In this document: positions 35,303 through 46,117 of the stretch, piece by piece | Layout of the letters: each line of letters begins with the position of its first letter | Numbering within the stretch: position 1 is the stretch's first letter | Notes under the pieces: generated by a model | Told to the model about the DNA's origin: nothing | The model's database searches: none | The model's input: the letters and a program-made list of their open reading frames with translations, nothing else | Program-made: the position numbers and the translations under genes | Assembly (NCBI GenBank): GCA_001661515.1 | Contig: LUVW01000024.1 | Location: forward strand, 375,532-439,531 | Reading direction: 5' to 3' | DNA length: 64,000 nucleotides | Origin: Capniomyces stellatus | Taxonomy: Eukaryota > Kickxellomycota > Harpellomycetes > Harpellales > Legeriomycetaceae

Positions 35303-37606
35303 TTAGAAGGTGGATAAAGCGGATCTTTTTCTGCCGTTGGGAAAAACCAAAAAGGAGGAGGTAAACATTCCTACGACAATAAAGAGACAGGTGCTGATCA
35401 TGTGAGAAGCCAAGTTTGCGGTGTTGTTGGGTTCGAATAGACCGAGTACAGTGCGAACACCAACGCTTCCAGGAACAAGAATCATGACGGAGGGCATTAT
35501 AAACAAAAACGGGGGGATGTCGAAGAACCTGCCAATGGTGTTGCACATTACGCCGAGCACAAACGAGGTTATGAAGATTGAAAAGTATCCGGTACTAGCG
35601 TTCATGTTGGAAAAGATAAAGGTGGCAAGCATTACGCCTGAGGTGAGTAGGCATAGAGTCCACCTTCTTAGGGGGATGTTTAGCAGAACGAAGATGGAAA
35701 TCATAGATATTGGGAAAAACAAAAGCCACCAGAGCCTGGATATGGGCTCACAGATGCCGGGATCGATTATAATACCGTGATGTATATCGCCTTTTGACAG
35801 GACCGAGTAGAATGAGCTTCCGGTTTGGACGCCAAAGGACAGGGCCATTGTGATTGCCAAGGCATAGAAAATGCGGATGGTTCCAGCAACCATGCTTCGG
35901 CCCATCAGCTCAATAATGCCTGTAGTCAGCATCATACCAGGAAGAAAAACAACCAAGCTGGACAGAACAACAGAGCCTGCACAGACGTACTTTTGAAGCG
36001 AGGCAGTAATCAGCCCAACAACAAATGCAGCAAAGAACTCGACCATGTTACGGAACCCAGGAAACCTGCTGCCTGCCAGGTCAATAAAGCAGGCTATTCC
36101 GCCCAAAATAAACGATAAGCCCATGTCCTTCCAGCCACCCCGGAACGCGGCCTGGGAAACACCAACTGCCCCCATGGCCCACGCCAATAAAACCACCCAT
36201 GTGGGGTACAGATTCGGAAGATTCTGGATGATCAGCAGGTTCTGGATTGCATCTTCAACACCAATGTGTTTTCTCAGGACATCTGTGTACAAGGCATCGA
36301 CAAGCTCCATCTTGTGCATATCCGTCACCTGCTTAATCCTAATTACCTCTGTCCTCATATCACTGCCATTCTCCAACTCAAAAAATACCAACACTACTCC
36401 TGGAATAATTGTAAAAGTCGCGTTTAGCTCCAGAAACTTTGCCAGCGTTTCCAGATTGGTCTCAAGGTAATGTAGCGGCGACCCGTACTGCCCTAGTTTC
36501 TGGCTCATCAGCACCAGCAACCGCACCTTCAACTTCCTGTATTCCAAAAAGGTCATGTTCTTCTCGTTAAACGACTGCCGTCTCTGCAACTCGCTGCTAC
36601 CTTTATACCTCAGGTTGTCGACATTCATAAACCCAACACCACTGCCCTGATTCCTGAAAGTTCCAGCACTTGCTGTGTAGTGCCCATTCGGTTTGTCCGC
36701 CATCAACTGCTGTGTCTTCCTGCTCGTCATTCTGTTTCCTATTCCATCAATTGTATGATATCTTTTTATTGTCTCGCCACACATACTGCCATCTACCCCT
36801 CTCATCTCCTTGTCGCCACCGCTTATGCCGTCTCTTTTCATGTACACGCCATCAGTACTTGATATCGACCCTGCTCTTTTAGGCGTGTTGATCTTGCTAT
36901 TTGCCTGCGACTCAAAGTCAACCCACTCTCCTGAATCGCGCCGAGTCTTTAGCCCACTTTTTTTTTTCGAAAACAAATACCCATGTGTCTTTATAAGCCT
37001 TGAGGTCTTTTTCCGATTCTTCAACGAAAACCCCGCCATTATACTAATACTTGACTTTGACTTTTTCATCTCTGTACTATCGCCACTATTTCCTGGATCC
37101 TCTTTTCCAAAATTTATTCCTTTTTTTTCTGCTCGTTTACTGCTGCTTGTGCCCCTAATCAACGGCTTCTGCTTCAGAACACTCAGATCCTTCTCTGTCC
37201 TTTTCTCTTTGGGCCTTCCTCTCCACTTGCCTTTAAATTCTCCCTTGGTCAACCTTTTGCCTCCACCGTCTCCCTCCAAGGAATATACATTGCCTTTCTC
37301 TCTCTCCAAAACATCGCCTTTTTCGTTGCTGTAAGTTTCGACCCGGTTTTCTTCATCTCCGCCATGCTTGTATCGAAAGTCTACATGGCTGAGCTCCCCA
37401 CTTGCTCCCTCTAATCTACTTATCCTGCTATCACTGTTTTTCATTATTGAAAATATACTTTGAAATATCCCGGAACCAGTGCCACTTTGCCTCTTGCTAC
37501 CATCCATCCTTTCCTTCAAAAGGCCCCCCGAACTGCCAACCAAACCGGTTCCAGTCTTTGGGTTCTCTGGCTCCTCCTTGCCGATGGCTGTGCTGATGCT
37601 TGGCAT
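35303..37606 (-). CDS. PRM10-like / ThrE-family (DUF1212) membrane protein, copy A
   Basis: Intronless, 767 aa. Family members are the fungal relatives of bacterial ThrE threonine/serine exporters; yeast PRM10 is pheromone-induced and its substrate is unproven. The first 345 or so residues are Ser/Lys/Gly-rich and probably cytosolic and disordered. The ThrE domain begins at 'RKLKVRLLVLMSQKLGQYGSPLHYLE', with 'VELVDALYTDVLRKHIGVEDA'-type sequence leading into about ten hydrophobic helices. Conserved blocks are 'GWKDMGLSFILGG', 'FRNMVEFFAAFVVG', 'VVFLPGMMLTTGIIELMGRSM', 'RIFYALAITMALSFGVQTG', 'GDIHHG' and 'PPFLFIMPSVMILVPGSVGVR'. It ends with 'FPNGRKRSALSTF', nearly the same as copy B 2 kb away. 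Tandem duplication followed by divergence of the N-terminal tails is the simplest reading. Confidence 0.9.
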   Translation of the reverse strand: MPSISTAIGKEEPENPKTGTGLVGSSGGLLKERMDGSKRQSGTGSGIFQSIFSIMKNSDSRISRLEGASGELSHVDFRYKHGGDEENRVETYSNEKGDVLEREKGNVYSLEGDGGGKRLTKGEFKGKWRGRPKEKRTEKDLSVLKQKPLIRGTSSSKRAEKKGINFGKEDPGNSGDSTEMKKSKSSISIMAGFSLKNRKKTSRLIKTHGYLFSKKKSGLKTRRDSGEWVDFESQANSKINTPKRAGSISSTDGVYMKRDGISGGDKEMRGVDGSMCGETIKRYHTIDGIGNRMTSRKTQQLMADKPNGHYTASAGTFRNQGSGVGFMNVDNLRYKGSSELQRRQSFNEKNMTFLEYRKLKVRLLVLMSQKLGQYGSPLHYLETNLETLAKFLELNATFTIIPGVVLVFFELENGSDMRTEVIRIKQVTDMHKMELVDALYTDVLRKHIGVEDAIQNLLIIQNLPNLYPTWVVLLAWAMGAVGVSQAAFRGGWKDMGLSFILGGIACFIDLAGSRFPGFRNMVEFFAAFVVGLITASLQKYVCAGSVVLSSLVVFLPGMMLTTGIIELMGRSMVAGTIRIFYALAITMALSFGVQTGSSFYSVLSKGDIHHGIIIDPGICEPISRLWWLLFFPISMISIFVLLNIPLRRWTLCLLTSGVMLATFIFSNMNASTGYFSIFITSFVLGVMCNTIGRFFDIPPFLFIMPSVMILVPGSVGVRTVLGLFEPNNTANLASHMISTCLFIVVGMFTSSFLVFPNGRKRSALSTF

Positions 37607-39604
37607 ATTTATATTTCTGCTCTTAAAAGGCGTTTTCTCTTCCTTGAATACTATTAAAAACTATATTCTCTATCCCAAAAACCTCCACGCACAACAAAAT
37701 AAAAAAGCTCCTTAATAACGGATACCTTTCTGTATGTTGTTATCACTTTGCTGACTACTTTCTTTTAGTCTGTTTTAAACTGTTTCTTACAAAGAATCTC
37801 TACTGTGTATCAACTTGTTTTACCAAGGTATGACGATACCCTTTCCTGTATTATTAACTACAATCAATATTATATCTATTCTTCCACCGGCTTTACAATA
37901 CTACTAAATCAAATGCTAGCGTGATATATTTTTACAAGCTTTAACCCGGATTTATCTCAGGTTTTTCTTTAGTATTGTATTAGTTGATTTTGTTATGAGC
38001 TAACTATTGAAGCTATAGTTGAAACTAAAAATAAATAAAAAGATCAAAGAACTTTTCTAAAAAATGAAACTCCCACACCCCTCCTATTTAAAAGAAAAAT
38101 ATATATACATTACACATATTTCACTGTGCTCGTTTGTTTCAACCAAATTGAACTGAATTTTCCGTTTAAAAAAAATTACTTTAAATGGCTATTACCTTTT
38201 GAAATCAAAAGTATTCATATTCATCTCAATATAAAAAACGATGTTTTAGCATTAAAACAGTATAAAAAATATCACACTACGTCAAAATACACTTTAGCGG
38301 TTTACATAAACCATATTAATTTGCAATTAGTTACTATACTCTTCAATTTTTTTATTCATATTAGTAAAATACGGTCCTATCAGAATCAAACCAACCCAAC
38401 TCTTTCATAAATCGATCCAAATCAAGTCAAAATAAAAACACACATTATAAAAAAAAGTGTTAATTCAACTTGCTCCAGCCAATAATTAACAGGTTAAGTG
38501 GTTTTAATTAACACAAACTTTTAGAGACGAAGAGTTAAAAAGACTGTGGGAAACAAGGGTGGGAAACAAATTGTTAGTTACTTTTTTTTGTTTTTTTTGA
38601 ATAATCCTAGTTTTAAAAAGTCCGTATGAAAAAGAAGGAAAAAAAAAACTCGTTGGGTTGAAAAAACATTTTCTTGACGCAGTTGGTTTTGCTATCGAAT
38701 TCCATGATTACAAAATATTTGTTGCTGCTAGTGAACAAATAAGTGTGTGCTGTGTAACTCGAACACAAGTCAGTCAAATCAAATTATTTTCAAAAAGTTT
38801 ATAAACTGTTGAATTTTGCATTTCGTATATATTTTTGTATAAATAAAGGCCATTTGCTTGATTCTCGATTAAAAATAGAATTTTGCAAAATCAATCCCAA
38901 TCCATTCGCCAACTAAGCTTATGACGCCTTAAAGAGATAAATATTCATGGATGTTGACGATAACACCAAAAGCATGTAAAGCCAATTAACATATTTGCAA
39001 AAAAAGCAAATTAAAATAAGCCTGTGTAACCTTGCAATTACTGTAGAATAACTGAACCAATGATACTACCGAGAGTACTCGTAGATTGATAGCACAAACT
39101 AAAATATTCTCATCACACATTTCTCTTTATTGGCTGCCAATCATTAATTACAAGCATCAGCAGTTCTTTTTTTGCCAAAACACACATCTCGCTGTTTTGA
39201 TATACGCTGAACTTATTCAATGTGCGGAAACCAGCCTTTACTATGCAGCTTTAGAGTGCCAAGCAAAAAGTAGAGTAGGCCCGGACATTACAATTTAATG
39301 ATCTAGAACAAACTGCCTGCTTCAACAAAAATAATAAAAATAAAACAAACTACAAATAGGAAAAAAAAGCACAATGCGTTTGGTCAGCAACACCAGCAAC
39401 TAATTAAGCTTGATTCAGACTAAAAAAGTTGGCTAAATCTCATCAAACATTTTTTCAGAACAGCATCTGGTCTTTTTTCTGTTTGGTCGTTCTAATTTAT
39501 GCCTAGTGTATATTTTCTATTGCCATTTTTAAATCGATGAAAATTCCAAGGAATCTAAAGTGAGGGAAATGTAAAAAAAAGTAGTGAATTGGTGAACTTG
39601 TGAA
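37607..39604. other. 2-kb spacer between the two PRM10-like genes
   Basis: AT-rich promoter and terminator DNA with several ORFs of less than 100 codons that look random (Lys/Ile/Phe-rich). No gene or relic recognised. Confidence 0.5.
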
Positions 39605-41980
39605 TCAAAAGGTAGCAAGAGCAGTCTTTTTTCTACCATTGGGAAAAACTATAAACGATGATATAAACATCCCTATCATAATAAACAGACAGGTGCTGAT
39701 CAGGTTGGTCGCTAAATTGGATGTGCTTTCTTCTTCAAATATCCCCAACAGAGACCTAACACCAACACTGCCCGGAACAAGCATTATGATTGAAGGAAGA
39801 ATAAATATGAATGGCGGAATGTCAAAAAACCTTCCAATCGAGTTGCAAAGTAGGCCCAAAACAAAGGATGCAATGAAAACGGAAAAGTAGCCGGTTTTGA
39901 GCAATCGATCGGTAAAGATAAAAGTCAGGTACATGCAGCTTGAGGTTACCATGACCATGAGCCATCTTCTGAATGGAATGTTTAGCAAAACGTTTAGGCA
40001 CATTATTGTTACCGGAAAGGTAACAATCCAAAAATATTCGGAGATAGGTTCGCACTTGGAGGGGTCGGTCACTATTCTGTGGTGTATATCGCCTTTTGAA
40101 ATAAGCGAATACAATGCCTTTCCCGTTTGTACACCAAAGGACAGGGCCATGGTGATGGCCAAAGCGTAGAATATTCTAATAGTTCCAGCAGTGATGCTCC
40201 GACCCATCAGCTCAATAATCCCTGTAGTCAACATCATTCCGGGAAGCAGGATAACCAAACTTGACAAGAGCACAGAACTAGCACAAAAGTACTCTTGAAG
40301 TGCCGACGTGACCAATCCAACAACAAAGGAAGCAATAAATTCAACCATATTGCGGAAACCACGGAATTTACTTCCAGCTGCATCAATAAGAAAAGTGGCA
40401 CAGCCCAGGGCAAAAGACAAACCCATGTCCTTCCACCCAGCCCTAAACGCCAGCTGGGAAAACGCCATTGATGCTATCGACCAAGCAAAGAGGTTGGTCC
40501 ACCACGAATATAGCTTGGGGAGGGTTTCAATGATCTGCAAATCCTTGATCGCATCCTCAAGCCCAATATGTCCACGCAGCACATCGGTGTAAATGGCATC
40601 AACCAGCTCCATTTTGTGCATATCGTTTGTCTGGTCCACTCTAACTACCTCCGTTCTCACGCTATTTACACTAGAACCATCAAAAAATATCAGCACTATC
40701 CCCGGAATCACAGTGAAGCTGGCTTTCAGATTTAGAAACTTTGACATTACACCGAGATTTGTTTCAAGGTTATGAAGAGGCGCTCCGTATTGCCCTAGCT
40801 TTTGACTAATCAGCAACAGAAACTCTCTGTTAACATCCCTATGGTTGCTGCGTTTCGACCTGCAGCACATACACTCCTCTTTCTCATTAAAAACGGAGTG
40901 TCGTTTATCCGCGTCATCCTTGACACTGAACTTTTCAGCCTGGTGCTGGTTAGCAGCCCTCAGTTCCTTCTCAAGCCCCTTTCTGACCACCCTATTGTTT
41001 TTTTTTCCAAGCCTCTTCTTTTCCACCATTTTGTCGTTTGTATAGCTTATTGTGTTGAATCTTCTGACTCTTATATCGTTGAAATTGTTGTTCATGTTGT
41101 ATGTGTTGGCTGATTGCGGTTGTTCGACGCTATACACTGACGGCGTTGGCTTTGTGTACAAGTCGGACTCGGAATTGTTTTTGCTTTCGTAAATCAGCCT
41201 TTTGGGCGGATCAGGACTAGTTTTAGAAATTGGGCTCTTCAAGCTAAACGGCCTGCCATTATTAGAAAATACGTTTCCGCTAATCCTCAACAACCTCGGT
41301 TTTTTCTTTCTACTCTTAAGCGTGTATTGCTCCAAGTGAAATTTATCAAATAGGCTCTTGCTAGAGTCGTTTTTGGGAATATAATTGATTATGGATGATT
41401 CACGGCTTTTATCGTGATTTGGCTTCAAGTGACTGCTTCGGCTCCTGGTGTGGGTTTTAACCTTGCTCATCTTCTTGTTTATATTATATAAATCTAACGT
41501 TGTTCTTGCTTTTGGCATCTCTGACGTATCTTGGCTGCTTGTCAAAAACTCTTTTGCTTTTTGATTCCAAACACTCGGGATTTCTAGTTTATTTACATTT
41601 GGTTCAGAGTTATGGTGGCATTCAACATCTTTTGTTTCAGCAAACCGCTCCTCGTCAATGATTCCGCTTTTCCTGACACCACCAAAACTCAGAAGCTCTG
41701 ATATTGTGTTTATATATTTGCCAGAACCGCCATGGTGATAGTCGGCCTCTTCAATGCTTTGTTTCCTCGACTCTCCATTATCGCTCTCACTCTCGGTTTC
41801 CGAGTGCGGAATGTAAAAGCTCACATAGCTTTTAGCTGCCTTGTTATTACCGCCATCACTGTAATGATTACCATTGATTGATCCTGCTCTGCTTGTGACT
41901 GCTGATGTATTTGTGCTTAATTTATTTCCTTCACCAAGCTCGTTGGATTTACCCTGATTACTAAACCGTTCCGAGTTCAT
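39605..41980 (-). CDS. PRM10-like / ThrE-family (DUF1212) membrane protein, copy B
   Basis: Intronless, 791 aa, same strand and orientation as copy A. A roughly 385-residue disordered N-terminus (Ser/Lys/Asn-rich, with basic KSRKKKPR-type patches) precedes the ThrE module. Matching blocks are 'LLLISQKLGQYGAPLHNLETNL', 'HKMELVDAIYTDVLRGHIGLEDA', 'GWKDMGLSFALG', 'LPGMMLTTGIIELMGRS', 'RIFYALAITMALSFGVQTG', 'KGDIHH', 'PPFIFILPSIIMLVPGSVGVR' and the end 'FPNGRKKTALATF'. The membrane core is highly similar to copy A, while the tails share only short basic and Arg-Tyr-Asn-Thr-Ile motifs ('RRFNTISYT' here). The tails may carry sorting or regulatory differences. Whether the pair forms hetero-oligomers is unknown. 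Confidence 0.9.
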   Translation of the reverse strand: MNSERFSNQGKSNELGEGNKLSTNTSAVTSRAGSINGNHYSDGGNNKAAKSYVSFYIPHSETESESDNGESRKQSIEEADYHHGGSGKYINTISELLSFGGVRKSGIIDEERFAETKDVECHHNSEPNVNKLEIPSVWNQKAKEFLTSSQDTSEMPKARTTLDLYNINKKMSKVKTHTRSRSSHLKPNHDKSRESSIINYIPKNDSSKSLFDKFHLEQYTLKSRKKKPRLLRISGNVFSNNGRPFSLKSPISKTSPDPPKRLIYESKNNSESDLYTKPTPSVYSVEQPQSANTYNMNNNFNDIRVRRFNTISYTNDKMVEKKRLGKKNNRVVRKGLEKELRAANQHQAEKFSVKDDADKRHSVFNEKEECMCCRSKRSNHRDVNREFLLLISQKLGQYGAPLHNLETNLGVMSKFLNLKASFTVIPGIVLIFFDGSSVNSVRTEVVRVDQTNDMHKMELVDAIYTDVLRGHIGLEDAIKDLQIIETLPKLYSWWTNLFAWSIASMAFSQLAFRAGWKDMGLSFALGCATFLIDAAGSKFRGFRNMVEFIASFVVGLVTSALQEYFCASSVLLSSLVILLPGMMLTTGIIELMGRSITAGTIRIFYALAITMALSFGVQTGKALYSLISKGDIHHRIVTDPSKCEPISEYFWIVTFPVTIMCLNVLLNIPFRRWLMVMVTSSCMYLTFIFTDRLLKTGYFSVFIASFVLGLLCNSIGRFFDIPPFIFILPSIIMLVPGSVGVRSLLGIFEEESTSNLATNLISTCLFIMIGMFISSFIVFPNGRKKTALATF

Positions 41981-44220
41981 ATCTTATTAGTATGCCCTAC
42001 ACCTACAAGTTGTTGAAAGTAATATATTTATTTGTTGGTTCAAGTCAAAAGTATGCAGTAGGGTAAAGCGATGCTGCTTTGTGCTGAAAAGCAACCAAAC
42101 GCCCTAGCCTAATACTTGCTTTTTATCATGACCATATTTAGAACCTGGGAATATTTTGAATTGATAAATAGAGTGTCAAAAGGACATACCTGGCATTTAT
42201 CGTGGGGTCTGGCTCTGAAATAGTTTGTGATGCCTCAGGCTTCAAACAAGATAATAGTAAAATTATATAAAGTAAAAAAGGTGGCAGTGAAAAAAAGGAA
42301 AGAAATAAAAGAAGAAAAAGATATCAGAGTTTTCTATTCCTTTTATATATGACCGAGATACGGTTGGTACGGTCAAGACTGGAAATACTTGGGTATTTAT
42401 GAAAAAAGGTGTGTTATTTTATTTTCTTTAAAGAAAGAAAAAGCTGTTCAGCTCAAATATTTTTACGTCAGGCACTAGTTCAAAATCTGATGCTACATTT
42501 GACTAAAACTTTAAATAGTCAATTGTAAGTACACCAAAATTTGCTATAAATACTGGAATTTAAATTGGAATTTTAAATTAAATTAAACTGCGAAATTGTG
42601 AAACGAAAAAGGCAAAAAGGTAAAAAAAAAAATTTATCCTATTTTTATTAGCAAAATTTTGAGCAAAGTACTAATCAGGATACCACGATTAGGTAATAAT
42701 ATGGTTACCAATCTCTTTCGGACTTTACCATTCGTCTTCACTGCTTTATGCGTGTGTGTTCTTTTAAAAAAGGGAACTTTAAAACTTTGCTAAAAGCGAA
42801 TTTAGAGCAAAAAAACAGTAACTTTTACAACTGAATATATTAATAAACGCTAAAAAAAAAAGAAAAAAAAATAGCAAAAGTCAGTAAACTCGGTGGAATA
42901 AACTGTAGCTTTGGTTGCACCGCGCTTTTGTGACCTAGAACCCAAGCTTGTAAAGATAACATCATGTAAATAGCCAAGAGAAATGTGTACGTGGTTGCAG
43001 TTTTCTGTTTGTCAGTTTATCATTATTGTTTTATTGACTTGGCTGTTTTTTTATTGACTTAAAAAAAAAGTATTGATTAGTTTAGGACTGAGATAGGAAT
43101 TTAGCTGAGCTGACTTGTAGCTTGTTGGTTTTAAAGAACGAGTAGTAATAGTGAAAGAAGTGGGTTTTGTTAATGACAAACACGCAGTATATACCACATG
43201 CGTTTGCCAAATCTTGTGTTTATAGCGGCAGTATGTTTGTCCTTAAATTTTGGTTGCTTGATTTAGTGTTTATTTTAAACACGATTAAATTGCTTTGTAA
43301 AAGGTCGGATATCAGTTTCAACAATAACAAAAAAAAGGTTGAATATCGCAAATCCAGCAGGTATTGGATTTTTATTTAGTTTGGTATACAGCGTTTCAAT
43401 AGCAGTAGGTTGATTTATGCGTACGAGTTGTGGAAATTCATCAAGTTTTGTTTGCGCTTTTTCAAAGGGAAGCCAATAATTGAGAAAATTATAGGATATT
43501 TATTGATTAGGACTAATTAACGATTTTAATCAATTAGTTGAGCAAGTGGGTGGAATCAGATAAACAAAACAATTTTTTTTAAAAAAAAATAGTCGACAAT
43601 AAAAAACATTAAGATAATCGATATATGAAGCAAATGTTTATTAGTTAATAAATAAATAGAGTGTGATGTTTGTTCGAGACCAAGACAAATTTGGTTGATT
43701 GTTAATCGATATCTTGTGCACATTCAGTTAAAGCGTATGATTTAGCTTCAGCTCTATAGTAGTCCATTTTTCACTCAAAATTAAGAGAAATAATAGAAAA
43801 AAAGAAAAAAAAGGAACGAAATAGACCCGTGAGTCAAATCAGCCTTGAAGTCCCGTATGACTCATCGACACATCACCACTGCTTTCTATCATGAAAACTT
43901 TACCAAAAAAAGAAGTATCTTCACGTTAAAATGGTGCTTTCATATTGGTTTTATTGATCAAATAGGGAACAGTATCCGCTTTAAACGGTATTAAAAGCAC
44001 AACAGAAAGGAGGAAAATAAAAGTACAACAGTCATGGTGAGCAGTATTCGATAAAGAGTGTCACTCAACTCTTGCCAATATCTCATCGATTTAAGTTGAA
44101 TGGGTCAAACTTTATGGAGAGACACTTGAATGATACAAAACATCACAATTTAAATGTAAAAATAAATAAAAAAAGTCGGGACTTGGTTTATTGGATTTTC
44201 TCTTTATCTAATGACGCTTT
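41981..44220. other. 2.2-kb intergenic region, no gene seen
   Basis: Promoter of PRM10-like copy B and downstream flank of the decayed gene. Only short random-looking ORFs (longest 70 codons) and A/T runs. Confidence 0.5.
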
Positions 44221-45420
44221 TTAAAACACCGAGCTTATTTTCTTGCTATCACAGACAGTTAATGATGTGTATCTACTGTCCTTGTTGGTAGTTAAGCTGA
44301 TATAGTTCCTCTTGTATATGGCTGAGGTAGATTCATGGTCTGGAACTCTGCTATCGAACGCTTTGGCAGAATCGATAAGCTTTTTTTGTCTGGTGTTTTC
44401 TAAAACCACCGTAATCTTTTGTATAGTGCACGGAATCCACTCCAGCCGGTCCAATTATTTGATTTCCATTTTGCAATACACCGTTCCTTGAAAAAGTACA
44501 TCCGCCAATGTATCTATTGGTAAAGGGTTTACAGTTTAAAGCCTAGTTCAAGGGCCTGTCCGAGTTGAGGTGAGTTAGTTATCCCCTTCTTGTAAATATA
44601 CTGGTCAAATAATTCCAAAATGCCGTTATGATTGTTTATGAGCCTGTTAGTGATACTAGGCTTAGGTCATGATGCTTTTCACCTTTTAGAACCCCGTGTA
44701 TAAGTGATCGTGGCAGAAACAACACAAGATATACTCTTTGAACATGGCTTTTGTTGTAAACAAAATCAAGAGATTCAAGAGTTTAATGCATTTTTATATC
44801 TATTTTATCAAAAATAGGCTAGTATAGATAATGAGCAAACTAATGAAATGAAAGTTTATAAAAACCGAGTCGAATCATCGATTTAAAAACAGGAGGAATG
44901 TTTTATTCGGTGAGTTTGTCCATGTTAACCCACATGGCCAACTTGATCACTCTTCCAGAAAATTTGTCTCCATCGTAAATATTAGGTTTATAAGCACGTA
45001 TGTTTTTAAGGAGGCAGGTCCCTTTACAGTCCGATTATGTAAAAGCAACTAAATATCCTTTGCGGTTTACTCCATGATTTAAATCCATTGGTTTTGAGGT
45101 AGGAATGTTGGTGCACTTGCCGTCCTCAATAATTTGATTAAAAGTTAATGAGTCCCCGTAAAACAGTTCAGCGCGTGCACCAAGCTGAATAGTTTTATAT
45201 GGTTTTGGTAAGACGGTTGGAGAATGGTGATGGTGATGGCTATTATTTTGGTGATCGTCATATCCACCTCCATAGCCATCTTCATCGTCATCCTCATTTC
45301 CATCGCCTTCATAACCACCATAGTGGCTAAGCTGGTTTTTTTTGACTTCCTCCACGCTGAGCTTGTTTGCCGTGTTGGCCAGAGTTGCTGACAACATTGC
45401 TAGACATACGACCGTGAGTT
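44221..45420 (-). pseudogene. Decayed gene for a secreted Cys-containing protein
   Basis: Reading leftward, the frame 'CKLTVVCLAMLSATLANTA' resembles a signal peptide, but its in-frame start is missing; an ATG one base out of register lies just upstream, which suggests an indel. The 120-codon ORF (45397-45035) has a Gly/Asp-rich and five-His segment and then 'GKCTNIP'. It stops at TAA, yet the same frame continues open for about 48 codons ('SDCKGTCLLKNIRAY') to the next stop near 44903. Further left, two overlapping frames between 44530 and 44221 both look coding ('GGCTFSRNGVLQNG' in one, 'DRLEWIPCTIQKITVV' in the other), separated by frameshifts and stops. The family is not recognised; the Cys/Gly spacing loosely recalls small secreted beta-sandwich proteins. 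If 45397-45035 alone were functional it would lack a full signal peptide. Confidence 0.5.
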
Positions 45421-46117
45421 TGCATATTTATTTTTTCTATTTTTGTTTATTCTAATTGATGTAAATGCTCAAGATATTTAGAGATAATTGTAATTTTAAG
45501 AAAGGGTGATAATGATATGAAAAAAGGGATGTGTTGACTGATATTTGTAATTTTCAGTTTCAAACAAAATAATCTCTGTTTTTTTTTAGTGACTAGCGGC
45601 TAGCATCAAGATCAAAAGTGCCATACCAAACACTAATACCTAGATATATGCCTGTGATATCTTGTGAGCTGGATAATAACAAGCATGAATTGATTGTGGT
45701 CTAGTGCATTGGTATACTACCGATCCCATGTTCAAAATGGCAATGATACGTAAAAGAAAAAACAGTTTTGTTCTCGTTAACAATGCCTCATATTTGAGAA
45801 GTGGTACAAGAGAATCAGTGATATTACTTTTGCAACACACATATATTGTATATGGATACAAACAGATCACTGTTGGATATGGAACATATTATTGATATTT
45901 TTAAAGATTCGTGATTGGTACATTAGAAGTGATCTATATGTGTAGATTTAGATTGAGGGAGATTGTTGGTTTAAAGATAATTTAGAATAGTTGTATATGA
46001 TCGGAGGCTGTGGGGGAGGTTGTAACAACCAAAAGTAATAAATGACATAATTAGCATTGAAAAATTAAAAAGAAAATTAAAAAGAAAAGGAAAAAAGAAA
46101 AAAAAAACGTTGGTAAA
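45421..46117. other. Intergenic, no gene seen
   Basis: Between the decayed secreted-protein gene and the MFS 3' end. AT-rich, A-run near 46070-46105. Nothing recognised. Confidence 0.5.
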
